Shown piece after piece: positions 9,030-18,567 of a DNA stretch of 64,000 bases (its first letter is position 1; each line of letters opens with the position of its first letter). A program made the translations under genes and the position numbers. Under the pieces are notes generated by a model that saw only the letters and a program-made list of their open reading frames with translations, searched no databases and was not told the DNA's origin. Location of the stretch: NCBI GenBank assembly GCA_028875875.1, contig JAGWUV010000004.1, forward strand, positions 54,112-118,111, given 5' to 3'. Source of the stretch: Bacteroidota bacterium (GTDB lineage Bacteria > Bacteroidota > Bacteroidia > Chitinophagales > Chitinophagaceae).

Positions 9030-10865
9030 ATGCGATTGAAAAAAACATGGTTGTTATTGATGTTGATGAGTATGTCCTTTATGCATAATGCAATGGCGCA
9101 AGCTAAACATAGTTTTAGTTTGGGTGATTCCGTTTTTCTATTGGACGGTAAACCTTTTCAAATGATCTCCGGAGAAATGCATTATACCCGTGTACCCCGG
9201 GAGGCATGGAGGCAGCGAATGAAAATGGCTAAGGCAATGGGGCTTAACACAATTGGTACTTATGTATTTTGGAATGTGCATGAACCACAAAAAGGGGTAT
9301 ATGATTTTAGCGGTAATAATGATATTGCCGAGTTTGTCAAGGAAGCACAGGAAGAAGGTTTGTGGGTGATTCTTCGTCCAAGCCCTTATGTATGTGCTGA
9401 ATGGGAGTTTGGGGGTTATCCTTACTGGTTGCAAAATGAAAAAGGTTTGGTAGTTAGAAGTAAAGAGCCTGCTTATGTTAAGGAGTATAAGGAGTACATA
9501 ATGCAAGTAGGTAAGCAATTGGCACCATTACAAGTAAATCATGGCGGCAACATTTTAATGATACAAATAGAAAATGAATATGGCTCTTATGGAAGTGATA
9601 AAGAATACCTGGAGATGAACCGAAAAATGTTTGTGGATGCTGGTTTTGATGGTTTGCTCTATACCTGTGATCCTGCTAACGACTTGGCAAAGGGACATTT
9701 GCCTGGGTTATTGCCGGCTGTTAATGGTTTGGACAAACCATTACAGGTAAAGAAACTGATCAGAGATAATCATAATGGCAAAGGGCCTTTTTATATTGCT
9801 GAATGGTATCCTGCATGGTTCGACTGGTGGGGTACGCAGCATCATACTGTTCCGGCAGAAAAATATGTTACCCGTTTAGATTCCGTGCTGGCAGCCGGCA
9901 TATCAATTAATATGTACATGTTTCATGGGGGGACGACCCGTGCATTTATGAATGGGGCTAATTATAATGATAAGAATCCTTATGAGCCACAGATCAGTAG
10001 TTATGATTACGATGCTCCTTTGGATGAAGCAGGTAACGCTACGGAGAAGTTCATGCAGTTTCGAAAAGTGATTGAAAAGCATTTGCGAATGGGTGAAGTA
10101 TTGCCAGCTATTCCTGCTGCAAAGAAAAGTATGTCTGTTACAAACATTCACTTTACACAATCAATTCCTGTATTCGATCTGTTGCCGAAGGCTGTCACAT
10201 CATTATCACCATTAACTTTCGAAGCATTACACCAGGCTTATGGTTATGTTTTATACAGAACAGTTCTTCCAAAACATAGCGCTTCTTTTCTAGCCATAAA
10301 TGGATTGAGAGATTATGCAATTGTTATGCTAAATGGTAATAGAGTGGGTGTACTTGATAGAAGGCTGAAGCAGGATAGTATAATACTTCCAGCTTCTGCA
10401 ACCACAGCAACCTTGGATATTCTTGTGGAGAATTTGGGACGAATAAACTTTGGTCCATACCTATTGAAAAATACCAAAGGCATTACCGGACAAGTAATAT
10501 TTGATGGTACGGAAATACAGAATTGGAAGATGTATGGTTTGCCCTTCGACACGTTACCTGTTGTGAAAAATTTCTCAAAAAAAGAATATAATGCTACTGT
10601 TCCAGTTCTTAAAAGAGGTTCATTTGAACTAGGTGAAGTAGCCGATACGTATCTCGATTTCAGCAATTGGGGTAAGGGTTGTGTTTGGGTAAATGGGCAT
10701 AACCTGGGAAGATACTGGAGCATTGGTCCGCAACAAACTATTTACCTTCCTGCGGAGTGGTTGAAGAAAGGCAAGAATGAGATAGTAGTATTTGAAATGT
10801 TGCGACCTGAACAGAAAAAACTGCAAGGCATAGATCATCCTGTTTTGAACATATTACAGAAATGA
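9030..10865 (+). CDS. GH35 beta-galactosidase
   Basis: A 611-residue secreted glycosidase (signal ending AMAQ) that removes terminal beta-galactose, probably in the periplasm. The GH35 TIM barrel starts at FLLDGKPFQMISGEMHYTRVP. The acid/base is Glu183 in IQIENEYGSYG and the nucleophile is Glu258 in YIAEWYPAWFDWWG. Jelly-roll-type domains follow, with the conserved WGKGCVWVNGHNLGRYW segment near the C terminus. It is the last gene of the plus-strand locus: a hairpin terminator follows 45 bp downstream and the next gene is convergent. Confidence 0.95.
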   Translation: MRLKKTWLLLMLMSMSFMHNAMAQAKHSFSLGDSVFLLDGKPFQMISGEMHYTRVPREAWRQRMKMAKAMGLNTIGTYVFWNVHEPQKGVYDFSGNNDIAEFVKEAQEEGLWVILRPSPYVCAEWEFGGYPYWLQNEKGLVVRSKEPAYVKEYKEYIMQVGKQLAPLQVNHGGNILMIQIENEYGSYGSDKEYLEMNRKMFVDAGFDGLLYTCDPANDLAKGHLPGLLPAVNGLDKPLQVKKLIRDNHNGKGPFYIAEWYPAWFDWWGTQHHTVPAEKYVTRLDSVLAAGISINMYMFHGGTTRAFMNGANYNDKNPYEPQISSYDYDAPLDEAGNATEKFMQFRKVIEKHLRMGEVLPAIPAAKKSMSVTNIHFTQSIPVFDLLPKAVTSLSPLTFEALHQAYGYVLYRTVLPKHSASFLAINGLRDYAIVMLNGNRVGVLDRRLKQDSIILPASATTATLDILVENLGRINFGPYLLKNTKGITGQVIFDGTEIQNWKMYGLPFDTLPVVKNFSKKEYNATVPVLKRGSFELGEVADTYLDFSNWGKGCVWVNGHNLGRYWSIGPQQTIYLPAEWLKKGKNEIVVFEMLRPEQKKLQGIDHPVLNILQK

Positions 10866-10886
10866 AATCCACGCAATAAAGCTATA

Positions 10887-13823
10887 CTACTTTTTTAGTA
10901 AAGCATCGTAAAGCACTTCCACCGGGTGGAGTGCTTTTTTGTTGGTACCATCTTTTATCTGGTGCCTGCAAGAAGTACCGGACGCAACAATGATCTCTTC
11001 TACCTTGGCAGCTCTTACGGCAGGAAACAAAACCAGTTCTCCGATTTGTTGAGAAAGAGCATAATGTTCTTTCTCGTAACCAAAGCTTCCTGCCATGCCG
11101 CAGCATCCGGAAGGGATGATTGTGGTTTTGTAGTGAACAGGGATTTCTAAAACTGTTTGTATGTATTGTTGAGAAGAAAGAGCTTTCTGGTAGCAATGGC
11201 CATGTATCAATAATTGTTGGGAGGATGTAGTAAATAAAGTACTATCTATCTCTCCTGCTTTGTATTCATTTGCCAAAAATTCTTCAATAGTGAAAGCATT
11301 GGCAGCAATGTTTTTAGCTGCTGCTTCATTTTGCTTTTCTGCCAGATCAATATATTCATCCCTGAAAGTGAGGATGGCAGAAGGTTCTATGCCGATCAAC
11401 GGTGACTGCTCATTAACAAGTGGTGCCAGTAAACTGATGTTCTTATTAGCTATTGTTTTCGCTTTATTCAACAGCCCTTTCGATAAATAGGTACGTCCGC
11501 TTTCTTCATATTTCGGAAGATGCACTTCATAACCTAGTGCCTCCAGTAAAAGAATGGTCTTTTTGCCTATTTCAACATCATTGTAATTGGTAAACTCATC
11601 GCAAAAAAGATAGACTTTCTTTTTATGAGCAAGTGAATGAGAGGATGCAGATGAATATTTAATGAACCATTTCTTCAAACTTTGTGTTGCGAGTGCAGGC
11701 AGCGACCGCTGCACTGCAAAACCAGAAGCTTTTTTTATGAGCGTTCCCGTGATGGTATTCTTTACTAAGAAATTATATAATGCAGGAAATACGGATCCTG
11801 TTTTGGCTGATGCAGTAAAATTGGCAATAAGCTTAGCACGGAAAGGAACGCCGTGTTTTTCGTAATACTGCTGTAAGAACTCAGCTTTCATTTTAGCAAC
11901 ATCAACACCGGAAGGACATTCCGTTTTGCAGCCCTTGCAGCTTAAGCAAAGGTCCATGATCTCCTTGATCTCTGAATGATCAAAAGGATATTCATCTGCT
12001 TCATTACTTAAAAACTGACGTAATACATTGGCTCTTGCCCTGGTTGTATCTTTCTCTAGCCTTGTGGCCATATAACTTGGGCACATTACCCCACCTGTGA
12101 TATTTGTTTTCCTGCAATCTCCCGATCCTGAACATTTCTCTGCCAAACGCAGGATACCTTCTTCTTCTGAAAAATTAAAAGTTGTTTTGATCTTTCTGGT
12201 GTTTATTTTTTGCTGTACACGAAGATGAGTGTCCATTGCAGGTGTTGCTGTGATCTTTCCTGCGTTAAAAATGTGAGCAGGGTCGAATATTTTTTTCACT
12301 TGCTGAAACAATGCATAGGTATCATTGCCTACTACATTGGCAATGTATTCTCCGCGTAATCTTCCATCTCCATGCTCACCCGATAAAGATCCCTTGTATT
12401 TTTTTACAAGTTCAACCGTATCGGAAAGAATATTTCTAAAAGTTTGAAGACCTTCTTTCGTTTTTAAATTGATCATTGGTTCCACATGCAATTCACCTGC
12501 TCCTGCATGTGCATAGTAGGAAGCCTGCACTTTATGTTTTTGTAACACTTGCTGAAGATCATTAATGTAATCAGGCAGTTCTTCCGCACTTACAGCACAA
12601 TCTTCTATCAGGTTTACAGGTTGTGTATCGCCTTTTTGATTTCTCAGTAAACCCAGGCCTGCCTTGCGGATATCCCATGCGTATTTAGTTTGTTCGTTGT
12701 ACAAAACAGGATATGCATAACCTAATCTATGTTTTTTTAAATCTGCAATGAGTTGATGCGCCATTGCCTGCAGTGTTTTCTTATCATCATGCATCAGTTC
12801 TACCATGAGTATTGCTTCGGGATCACCTTCAATAAAAAATCTATTCTTGCTGTATTCAGGATGGTCAATGGTAAAATCCATGATGAATTTATCAACCAGT
12901 TCAGAAGCCATGGGCTTGTGTTGCAGTGCAATGATATTGGCTTTCAGCGATTCAATTATAGAATTGCAATGCACACAAACCACTGCTATTTCTTTCGGTG
13001 GAAGGTTGAGTAAGGCCAGCTTAATTTCAGTAGTAAAAGCAAGTGTACCTTCGGAGCCAGCCAGTAATTTACCTAGATTGAATGGTTGCCCTTGTTCAGT
13101 AAACGGCTGCATGGCTAATAAGCTATCCAAAGCATATCCCGTATTTCTTCTGCTAACTGTTGCTTTAGGAAAATTATTTTGAATGAGCTTTTTATTGTGC
13201 TCATCATTCATCAATTGAAAAAGTTGTTGGTATATTTTTTCTTTCAGAGAAGCAGGCTGTTTGGCTACATACAGCGTTTCTTCTTTAAATACAACTTCAG
13301 ATCCGTCGCTAAGTAATGCTGTCACTTCAAGAACATGATCTCTTACGGAGCCCCATACAATGCTATGCAGTCCGCAAGAATTATTGCCCAGCATGCCACC
13401 TATCATAGCTCTGCTGGCTGTGGATGTTTCCGGCCCGAACATTAGCCCATATTGCTTTAAATAATGGTTTAGATCGTCCCGTATCACGCCGGGTTGTACA
13501 CGTACCCATTTTTCTTTTGTATTCACTTCCAGTATATGGGTAAAGTATTTGGAGATATCTACCACAATACCATTGCCTACTACCTGCCCAGCCAATGAAG
13601 TGCCCGCTGCACGTGGTATTAAACTGATATGATGTTCAGCAGCAAACCGAATGAGTTTTTGTATATCAGTGGTGTTTACAGGAATGGCAACAGCCAATGG
13701 CTTTTCCTGGTAAACCGAAGCATCGGTTGAATAGGCTATTAACTGTGCCTGGTGTATAGTGGTATTGTCGAAGAAAAACAATCCTTCCAAAGATTGCTCC
13801 AGTTGCTTTAGTTGTGCTTGCAT
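10887..13823 (-). CDS. YdiJ-like FAD-linked oxidase / Fe-S 2-hydroxyacid dehydrogenase
   Basis: A 978-residue fusion resembling E. coli YdiJ, a D-2-hydroxyglutarate dehydrogenase, and D-lactate dehydrogenases of the Dld/GlpC type. The N-terminal FAD-binding PCMH domain shows IPRAAGTSLAGQ and MIGGMLGNNSCGLHSI; the oxidase C-terminal domain shows YAHAGAGELHVEPMINLK and LSGEHGDGRLRGEY. Two ferredoxin-like cysteine clusters follow around residues 570-660 (CSGSGDC then CLSCKGCKTECPSG), and a CCG-type domain at the end contains HGHCYQKAL and PSGCCGMAGSFGYE. It oxidises a 2-hydroxyacid and passes electrons to an internal acceptor. It lies 95 bp downstream of ackA on the same strand, which suits a role in fermentation-acid turnover. 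The exact substrate is not determined. Confidence 0.9.
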   Translation of the reverse strand: MQAQLKQLEQSLEGLFFFDNTTIHQAQLIAYSTDASVYQEKPLAVAIPVNTTDIQKLIRFAAEHHISLIPRAAGTSLAGQVVGNGIVVDISKYFTHILEVNTKEKWVRVQPGVIRDDLNHYLKQYGLMFGPETSTASRAMIGGMLGNNSCGLHSIVWGSVRDHVLEVTALLSDGSEVVFKEETLYVAKQPASLKEKIYQQLFQLMNDEHNKKLIQNNFPKATVSRRNTGYALDSLLAMQPFTEQGQPFNLGKLLAGSEGTLAFTTEIKLALLNLPPKEIAVVCVHCNSIIESLKANIIALQHKPMASELVDKFIMDFTIDHPEYSKNRFFIEGDPEAILMVELMHDDKKTLQAMAHQLIADLKKHRLGYAYPVLYNEQTKYAWDIRKAGLGLLRNQKGDTQPVNLIEDCAVSAEELPDYINDLQQVLQKHKVQASYYAHAGAGELHVEPMINLKTKEGLQTFRNILSDTVELVKKYKGSLSGEHGDGRLRGEYIANVVGNDTYALFQQVKKIFDPAHIFNAGKITATPAMDTHLRVQQKINTRKIKTTFNFSEEEGILRLAEKCSGSGDCRKTNITGGVMCPSYMATRLEKDTTRARANVLRQFLSNEADEYPFDHSEIKEIMDLCLSCKGCKTECPSGVDVAKMKAEFLQQYYEKHGVPFRAKLIANFTASAKTGSVFPALYNFLVKNTITGTLIKKASGFAVQRSLPALATQSLKKWFIKYSSASSHSLAHKKKVYLFCDEFTNYNDVEIGKKTILLLEALGYEVHLPKYEESGRTYLSKGLLNKAKTIANKNISLLAPLVNEQSPLIGIEPSAILTFRDEYIDLAEKQNEAAAKNIAANAFTIEEFLANEYKAGEIDSTLFTTSSQQLLIHGHCYQKALSSQQYIQTVLEIPVHYKTTIIPSGCCGMAGSFGYEKEHYALSQQIGELVLFPAVRAAKVEEIIVASGTSCRHQIKDGTNKKALHPVEVLYDALLKK
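10910..10940 (+). terminator. Rho-independent terminator after GH35
   Basis: AAAGCACTTCCACC pairs with GGTGGAGTGCTTT (one bulged base) and is followed by TTTTTTG on the plus strand. It ends the GH35 transcript and lies inside the last codons of the convergent dehydrogenase gene (stop at 10887), so coding sequence and terminator overlap. Confidence 0.75.
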
Positions 13824-13918
13824 ACAATGAACGTTAATGCTGGTTCAAATGTAACAGCTTTATCTGTGTGATGCAGTAGCAAACTATTCACTTCAAAAAG
13901 ATTACTCCTATGCTGTGT

Positions 13919-15118
13919 TTAAGTGTTCAACAATGAGTAACATTGTTTTGCTATCTCGAGTTCCTCATTAGTTGGAACGACTAATATTTTAACAGGTGAA
14001 TCAATTGTATTGATCTCTCTGATGCCTTTAGTGCCAGCAGTATTCTTTTCTTCATCCAGGTGAATACCCAAATATTCTAATTGTGAAGAAGCCAGTTTTC
14101 TTGTTAGCGCATCATTTTCTCCAACACCCGCTGTAAATACAATGGCATCTAATCCATTCAAAACGGCCGTATAGGCACCAATGTATTTACGTATTCTGTA
14201 CGCATACATATCATAAGCCAGTTGTGCCTCTTTATTGCCTTGGGTTATTTCCTGTTTAATATCCCGCATATCACTGAAGCCTGTTAGCCCCAGCATACCG
14301 CTTTTTTTGTTGAGGATATTATTCACCTGGTCAATATCATATCCCAACTGGTTCACTAAGTGAAATATAACGGAAGCATCTATATCACCCGATCTTGTGC
14401 CCATGATCAAACCGCTGATAGGACCTAATCCCATCGTAGTATCAAGGCATGTATTTCCATGAACAGCGCTCATGCTGCATCCGTTACCCAAATGAATGGT
14501 AATGAGCCTGGCTTCTTTTTTATGCAGGTAAAGCGAAGCCTGTTCTGCAACATATTTATGACTTGTTCCATGAAAACCATAAGCTCTTATACTATGTGTA
14601 TGATAGAATTCATTGGGAATGGCATAACGGAAAGCTACTTCGGGCATGGTTTGATGAAAGGCCGTATCAAAAACGGCAATCTGTGTAGCTGAAGAGAATA
14701 TTTTTTCTGCTACTTCAATGCCAAGATGATTGGCAGGATTATGTAGTGGCGCTAACGGGAACAGCTTTTTGATCTGGTCTTTTACCGCAGGTGTAATAAC
14801 AGTAGTGGCTGCAAAGCTTTCACCACCATGTACTACCCTGTGGCCTACTACTTTTATTTCACCGGGATCATTGATCACTCCCAGTTCATCATGTGTTAAC
14901 AGTTTTACCACTTCCTGTAAGCCTGTTGCATGATCATCGATATCCATGGTTATTTTATGTACGTACTCTTCTTTGTCTTTGATGGATTTATGCGTGATGG
15001 ATGAATTGCCAAAACCTATCCGTTCTATCAAACCACTGCATAATAAAGTAGCTTCGGGCATTTTAATGAGCTGGTATTTGATAGAGCTACTTCCTGAATT
15101 GATAACAAATATGTTCAT
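13919..15118 (-). CDS. ackA: Acetate kinase
   Basis: A 399-residue cytoplasmic enzyme of usual length that interconverts acetyl phosphate plus ADP with acetate plus ATP. The family motifs are all present: VINSGSSSIKYQL at the N terminus, VGHRVVHGG, FDTAFHQTMP, TIHLGNGCSMSAV, TMGLGPISGLIMGTRSGDID and VFTAGVGEN. It follows pta by 12 bp on the minus strand, the standard order for the acetate overflow pathway. Confidence 0.98.
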   Translation of the reverse strand: MNIFVINSGSSSIKYQLIKMPEATLLCSGLIERIGFGNSSITHKSIKDKEEYVHKITMDIDDHATGLQEVVKLLTHDELGVINDPGEIKVVGHRVVHGGESFAATTVITPAVKDQIKKLFPLAPLHNPANHLGIEVAEKIFSSATQIAVFDTAFHQTMPEVAFRYAIPNEFYHTHSIRAYGFHGTSHKYVAEQASLYLHKKEARLITIHLGNGCSMSAVHGNTCLDTTMGLGPISGLIMGTRSGDIDASVIFHLVNQLGYDIDQVNNILNKKSGMLGLTGFSDMRDIKQEITQGNKEAQLAYDMYAYRIRKYIGAYTAVLNGLDAIVFTAGVGENDALTRKLASSQLEYLGIHLDEEKNTAGTKGIREINTIDSPVKILVVPTNEELEIAKQCYSLLNT

Positions 15119-15130
15119 GTGCGTAATGCG

Positions 15131-17221
15131 TTATTGTTGAGATTGAATAGCTGTAATGATCACTGTGTTGTAAATATCATCTACAGTACAACCGCGGCTA
15201 AGATCATTAACAGGTTTGTTTAATCCTTGTAACATTGGGCCAATGGCCAAAGCTCCTGTTTCCCTTTGTACGGCTTTGTAGGTATTGTTACCGGTATTCA
15301 GATCAGGGAATATCAATACACTTGCCTGACCGGCTACTTCGGAGTTTGGCATTTTTTGTTTGCCTACGGTAGGATCAACTGCGGCATCATATTGTATGGG
15401 GCCTTCTACTTTCAGGTCGGGCCTTAATTGTTTTACTATTTCTGTTGCCTTACGTACTTTTTCAACATCTTCACCTTGCCCGGATGTGCCGGAAGAATAG
15501 GAAAGCATAGCGATCTTAGGTTCAATACCGAACATTTTACTGCTTTCTGCAGATGAGATGGCTATTTCAGCCAATTGTTCTGAAGTCGGGTTGGGGTTCA
15601 CCGCACAGTCGCCGAATACACATACACGATCCGGCAGGCACATAAAGAATACGGAAGAAACAGTGCTTACCTCTTGCTTAGTTTTGATGAACTGCAATGC
15701 CGGCCTGATGGTATGTTGTGTAGTATGTAAAGCGCCGGAGACCATTCCGTCTGCATGACCTTTGTACACCATCATCGTTCCGAAATAGGAAACATCCGTC
15801 ATCATATCCCTTGCCATTTCCATATTAACGTTCTTGGATTTACGAAGCTCATAAAGGGTTTCAACATAGTCATCATACAAAGCCGATTCTGCCGGGTTAA
15901 TGATCTGTACCTTGTTAAGGTCTAACAACAGGTTCAGTCTTTTCACTGAAGTTGCTATTTCTTCTTTTTTACCAAGAATGGTCAGATCTACCACATCTGT
16001 TTGCATTAACCTCGCAGCAGCTGTTAATACCCTGTCATCGTTTCCTTCGGGTAATACAATATGTTTCTTTTTAGCTTTTGCCCTTTTCACCAATTGATAC
16101 TGGAACATTCTTGGGGTGATGCCTTCGGGTTGGAAAGTGATCAGCTTTTCTTCCAGTGTTTTGGTATCAACGTATTTATCGAAGGTGTTAATGGCCAGTT
16201 CGATCTTCTGTTGGTTATCAGGATAAATCCTCGATTTTACCGATCCAACGGTATTCACTGTTTGGAAAGTGCCTGTGTTCACAAGAACAATGGGTATCAC
16301 ACCTTCCAAACCCTCTATCAGTCTTACGATCGGTTCTTCCGGCTCTAAGCCGCCGGTAAGAATAATTCCCGCCACTTTGGGATAGTTCTTAGAAAGATTA
16401 GCTTGTAGCGTGGCAACAATAATATCTGCCCTGTCGCCAGGGGTTACTATCAGTGTATTTTCTTCCAGTCGTGTTAAGCAGTTTCTCAACTGCATGGCAC
16501 CAACCATTTCATGATCCACTTGATTGGTAAGCAAGTTCTCTCCAAAAAGCAGTTTTCCTTTTACTGCATCTCTTATTTCCCTCATGGTAGGATTACGAAG
16601 GTTCTTATTCAGAGGTACGGTGCTGAACAATACATCTTTGGGCAGTTTTTTTTGCACCAATGCAATAAGGTCTGCTTCTATTTCAGGTGTAATTTTGTTA
16701 GCAACCGCAGCTAGTACCTGCACTTCTTTATCACTGAAGCTTTGATAGTCTGATAAAAGATTGGTTACTACTTCATCGGCTGAATTACCTTCTCCGTTAA
16801 TAATCAATATCACCGGAATACCCAGGTTTTTGGCAATGGCTACATTGGCATCAAATTCATAGGAAAGTCCTTCACCCAAAAAGTCTGTTCCTTCTACCAA
16901 TACAAAGTCATTGGCCTCTTCAAGTTTTTTGTATTGGGCAATGATTTTATCGATTACAAAAGAAGAATTGCCTTCACCGCGAAACTGTAGTACCTGGTCT
17001 CTGGTGAATGCAAACATTTCGCTGTATTCCTGGGGCAGTGCAAAATGGGATGCAATGGTTTCGAGATGTACATCTTTTCCTTTTTCAGGAGATTCATTAA
17101 TAACAGGTTTGAAATAAGCTATTTTTTTTGTTTTTCCTGCCAGCATATTCATTAATCCCAGTGCTATTAAACTTTTACCGCTATAAGGTTCAGAAGAGGC
17201 AATATAAATGGCTTTTGACAT
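15131..17221 (-). CDS. pta: Phosphate acetyltransferase, long three-domain form
   Basis: A 696-residue enzyme that converts acetyl-CoA and phosphate into acetyl phosphate for AckA. The chosen ATG at 17221 gives MSKAIYIASSEPYSGKSLIA, with a P-loop-like segment of the N-terminal AAA_26 domain. An upstream in-frame ATG at 17251 would add ten residues ahead of this motif and is less likely. A DRTGG domain lies in the middle (around residues 220-330) and the catalytic PTA_PTB domain covers the last 330 residues (PEGNDDRVLTAAARL, SYSSGTSGQGEDVEKVRKAT, GPIQYDAAVDPTVG). The long form is typical of Bacteroidota and enterobacteria. Confidence 0.97.
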   Translation of the reverse strand: MSKAIYIASSEPYSGKSLIALGLMNMLAGKTKKIAYFKPVINESPEKGKDVHLETIASHFALPQEYSEMFAFTRDQVLQFRGEGNSSFVIDKIIAQYKKLEEANDFVLVEGTDFLGEGLSYEFDANVAIAKNLGIPVILIINGEGNSADEVVTNLLSDYQSFSDKEVQVLAAVANKITPEIEADLIALVQKKLPKDVLFSTVPLNKNLRNPTMREIRDAVKGKLLFGENLLTNQVDHEMVGAMQLRNCLTRLEENTLIVTPGDRADIIVATLQANLSKNYPKVAGIILTGGLEPEEPIVRLIEGLEGVIPIVLVNTGTFQTVNTVGSVKSRIYPDNQQKIELAINTFDKYVDTKTLEEKLITFQPEGITPRMFQYQLVKRAKAKKKHIVLPEGNDDRVLTAAARLMQTDVVDLTILGKKEEIATSVKRLNLLLDLNKVQIINPAESALYDDYVETLYELRKSKNVNMEMARDMMTDVSYFGTMMVYKGHADGMVSGALHTTQHTIRPALQFIKTKQEVSTVSSVFFMCLPDRVCVFGDCAVNPNPTSEQLAEIAISSAESSKMFGIEPKIAMLSYSSGTSGQGEDVEKVRKATEIVKQLRPDLKVEGPIQYDAAVDPTVGKQKMPNSEVAGQASVLIFPDLNTGNNTYKAVQRETGALAIGPMLQGLNKPVNDLSRGCTVDDIYNTVIITAIQSQQ

Positions 17222-17796
17222 GTGTAAAATACTTTGAATAAAGTTGACCAATAAATCAGACTTGCAAAAGTTTTTATTTTTTGTTTTTTAGCAACTGATA
17301 TATGTCACTAAGTTATTTGGTGAAATATGATTTTTTACAGGTCGTTTTTCAGGTAAAAAAGATATGGGGAGAAAAATACCCATGTAAACTTCTATTGCAT
17401 AATTACAGGAAAATTTAATTTGCTGTTAAACATGGCAAATAACTAATTGGTTGCTACAAATTCAACATTAAGCAATGAGCTAAGGCATTATTTTCTATTT
17501 CATTAAATATTTGTAGTAGTTATACTACATTGTTCGGATCGTGATTTTGGAAGGCTTTGCTGGCTTGTATTTCAGCATTTTTGTTCGATACTTTTCCGAA
17601 CATCGTTCGGATCGGCTTCGGATCGATCCAAACACGACCCGAAGGAGTATCGAAGCAATATCGAAGAAAGGGTAGCAGGTGTTGGGGGGGCTTGTCTTTG
17701 TTTGGATATATGAAGAGATAGGGTGAACAATTGTTATTGATATCAATAAAAAGATTAGATTTAGACCAAGTTGTATAATTACCGTAAAGCAGGTAT
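17222..17796. other. 575-bp gene-free stretch with a hairpin-rich element
   Basis: The region between pta and the next small gene holds no convincing coding sequence. The part next to pta is AT-rich and probably carries its promoter. The half nearer the small gene has markedly higher GC and contains the nested inverted repeats listed separately, plus a run of seven G near 17683-17689. A 73-codon minus-strand frame across it only reflects the repeat. Confidence 0.7.
17532..17654. repeat. Extragenic element with nested palindromes and TTCGGATCG repeats
   Basis: TTCGGATCG occurs three times (17533-17541, 17606-17614, 17617-17625). CCGAAC-ATC-GTTCGG (17596-17610) is a perfect 6-bp stem. TTCGATAC (17584-17591) is mirrored by GTATCGAA (17647-17654), which encloses the inner hairpin. 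GGATCG and CGATCC form a further dyad at about 17609-17629. The nested layout suggests a cruciform-forming repetitive extragenic element or a remnant of a mobile element. Its copy number elsewhere cannot be seen here. Confidence 0.65.
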
Positions 17797-17991
17797 ATGA
17801 AAATTAAAATGTTCCTTTATTTTTTCCTGACGTTTTTCTTCGCAGACATGGCCTCTGCCCAACAATTATATCCAGGAAGAAAGCATTCCAAAAGTCATAA
17901 GGGATGGTTTGCTGAAGGGTATGGTAGTGCATACAAGAGCAAGCGTTATAAACGAGCACAGATTCATCATCATTATAATCATAAAAGGTAA
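17797..17991 (+). CDS. Small secreted basic peptide, function unknown
   Basis: A 64-residue reading frame with a clear Sec signal (MKIKMFLYFFLTFFFADMASA, cleavage before QQ). The mature part is about 42 residues, very rich in Lys, Arg, His, Tyr and Gly, and ends in HHHYNHKR. I do not recognise the family. The signal peptide and ATG start argue for a real gene, while the short length and lack of a conserved neighbour argue for caution. The mature composition suggests binding of an anionic surface, nucleic acid or metal, but that is only a guess. Confidence 0.5.
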   Translation: MKIKMFLYFFLTFFFADMASAQQLYPGRKHSKSHKGWFAEGYGSAYKSKRYKRAQIHHHYNHKR

Positions 17992-18040
17992 GATAAAAGA
18001 AGTGGGGGTACACCATGTACAGCTGTAAATAATACCCATT

Positions 18041-18310
18041 TTAGAATATACCTACTGCTAATTCAATCCACGTTAGAATTAATGCAGCTATAATAGCTGA
18101 ACATAAAGCTATTTGATGTTTGCGTTTAGCTATTCTTCTAAATATAAACTCACACAAAAAACCAGCACCGTAAAGTAAGATACCTGCTACGACAAAATCT
18201 AACAAAGACCATTTCACTTCTTCTGTAAACTGCATGGCTAAAGCAGGTGTAAGCAATAATACAGTTGCTAACAATAGAATTATAATCAATCTTTTGTTCT
18301 GTGTAGGCAT
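18041..18310 (-). CDS. Small three-helix inner-membrane protein, function unknown
   Basis: An 89-residue protein with three predicted membrane segments: about 8-26 (LIIILLLATVLLLTPALAM), 35-54 (LLDFVVAGILLYGAGFLCEF) and 66-88. A basic loop (RRIAKRKHQ) sits between the second and third segments. Small proteins of this shape are common and uncharacterised in Bacteroidota. It stands alone on the minus strand between the small secreted peptide gene and the second SusC gene. The gene is likely real; no function can be given. Confidence 0.7.
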   Translation of the reverse strand: MPTQNKRLIIILLLATVLLLTPALAMQFTEEVKWSLLDFVVAGILLYGAGFLCEFIFRRIAKRKHQIALCSAIIAALILTWIELAVGIF

Positions 18311-18567
18311 AGCAGGAGTTTTAATTGTGTAGTATAATCTAATGATAAAAGCAAAGCAAAATTAATTTGCTAAGCTCAAGTGCTTTATCAAAACTAAAAA
18401 AGTTTTTTTGAGAAAGTATTATAATGAAGCTAGATTATTCTACAGTATAACTTGTTGATTATTAATAAATGAGGCCGATATTTTTGAAGGCAGGATAGAG
18501 CAGGATGCGAACTTGTGTCGTTTCGGTAAGTTCGTTGTAGAACGATTTGCTTATTTAAACTGCCATT

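Noticed and set aside
17525..17746. A 73-codon minus-strand frame in the pta spacer
   Set aside because: It coincides with the palindromic extragenic element, starts weakly and shows no domain or signal; it follows from the repeat's higher GC.
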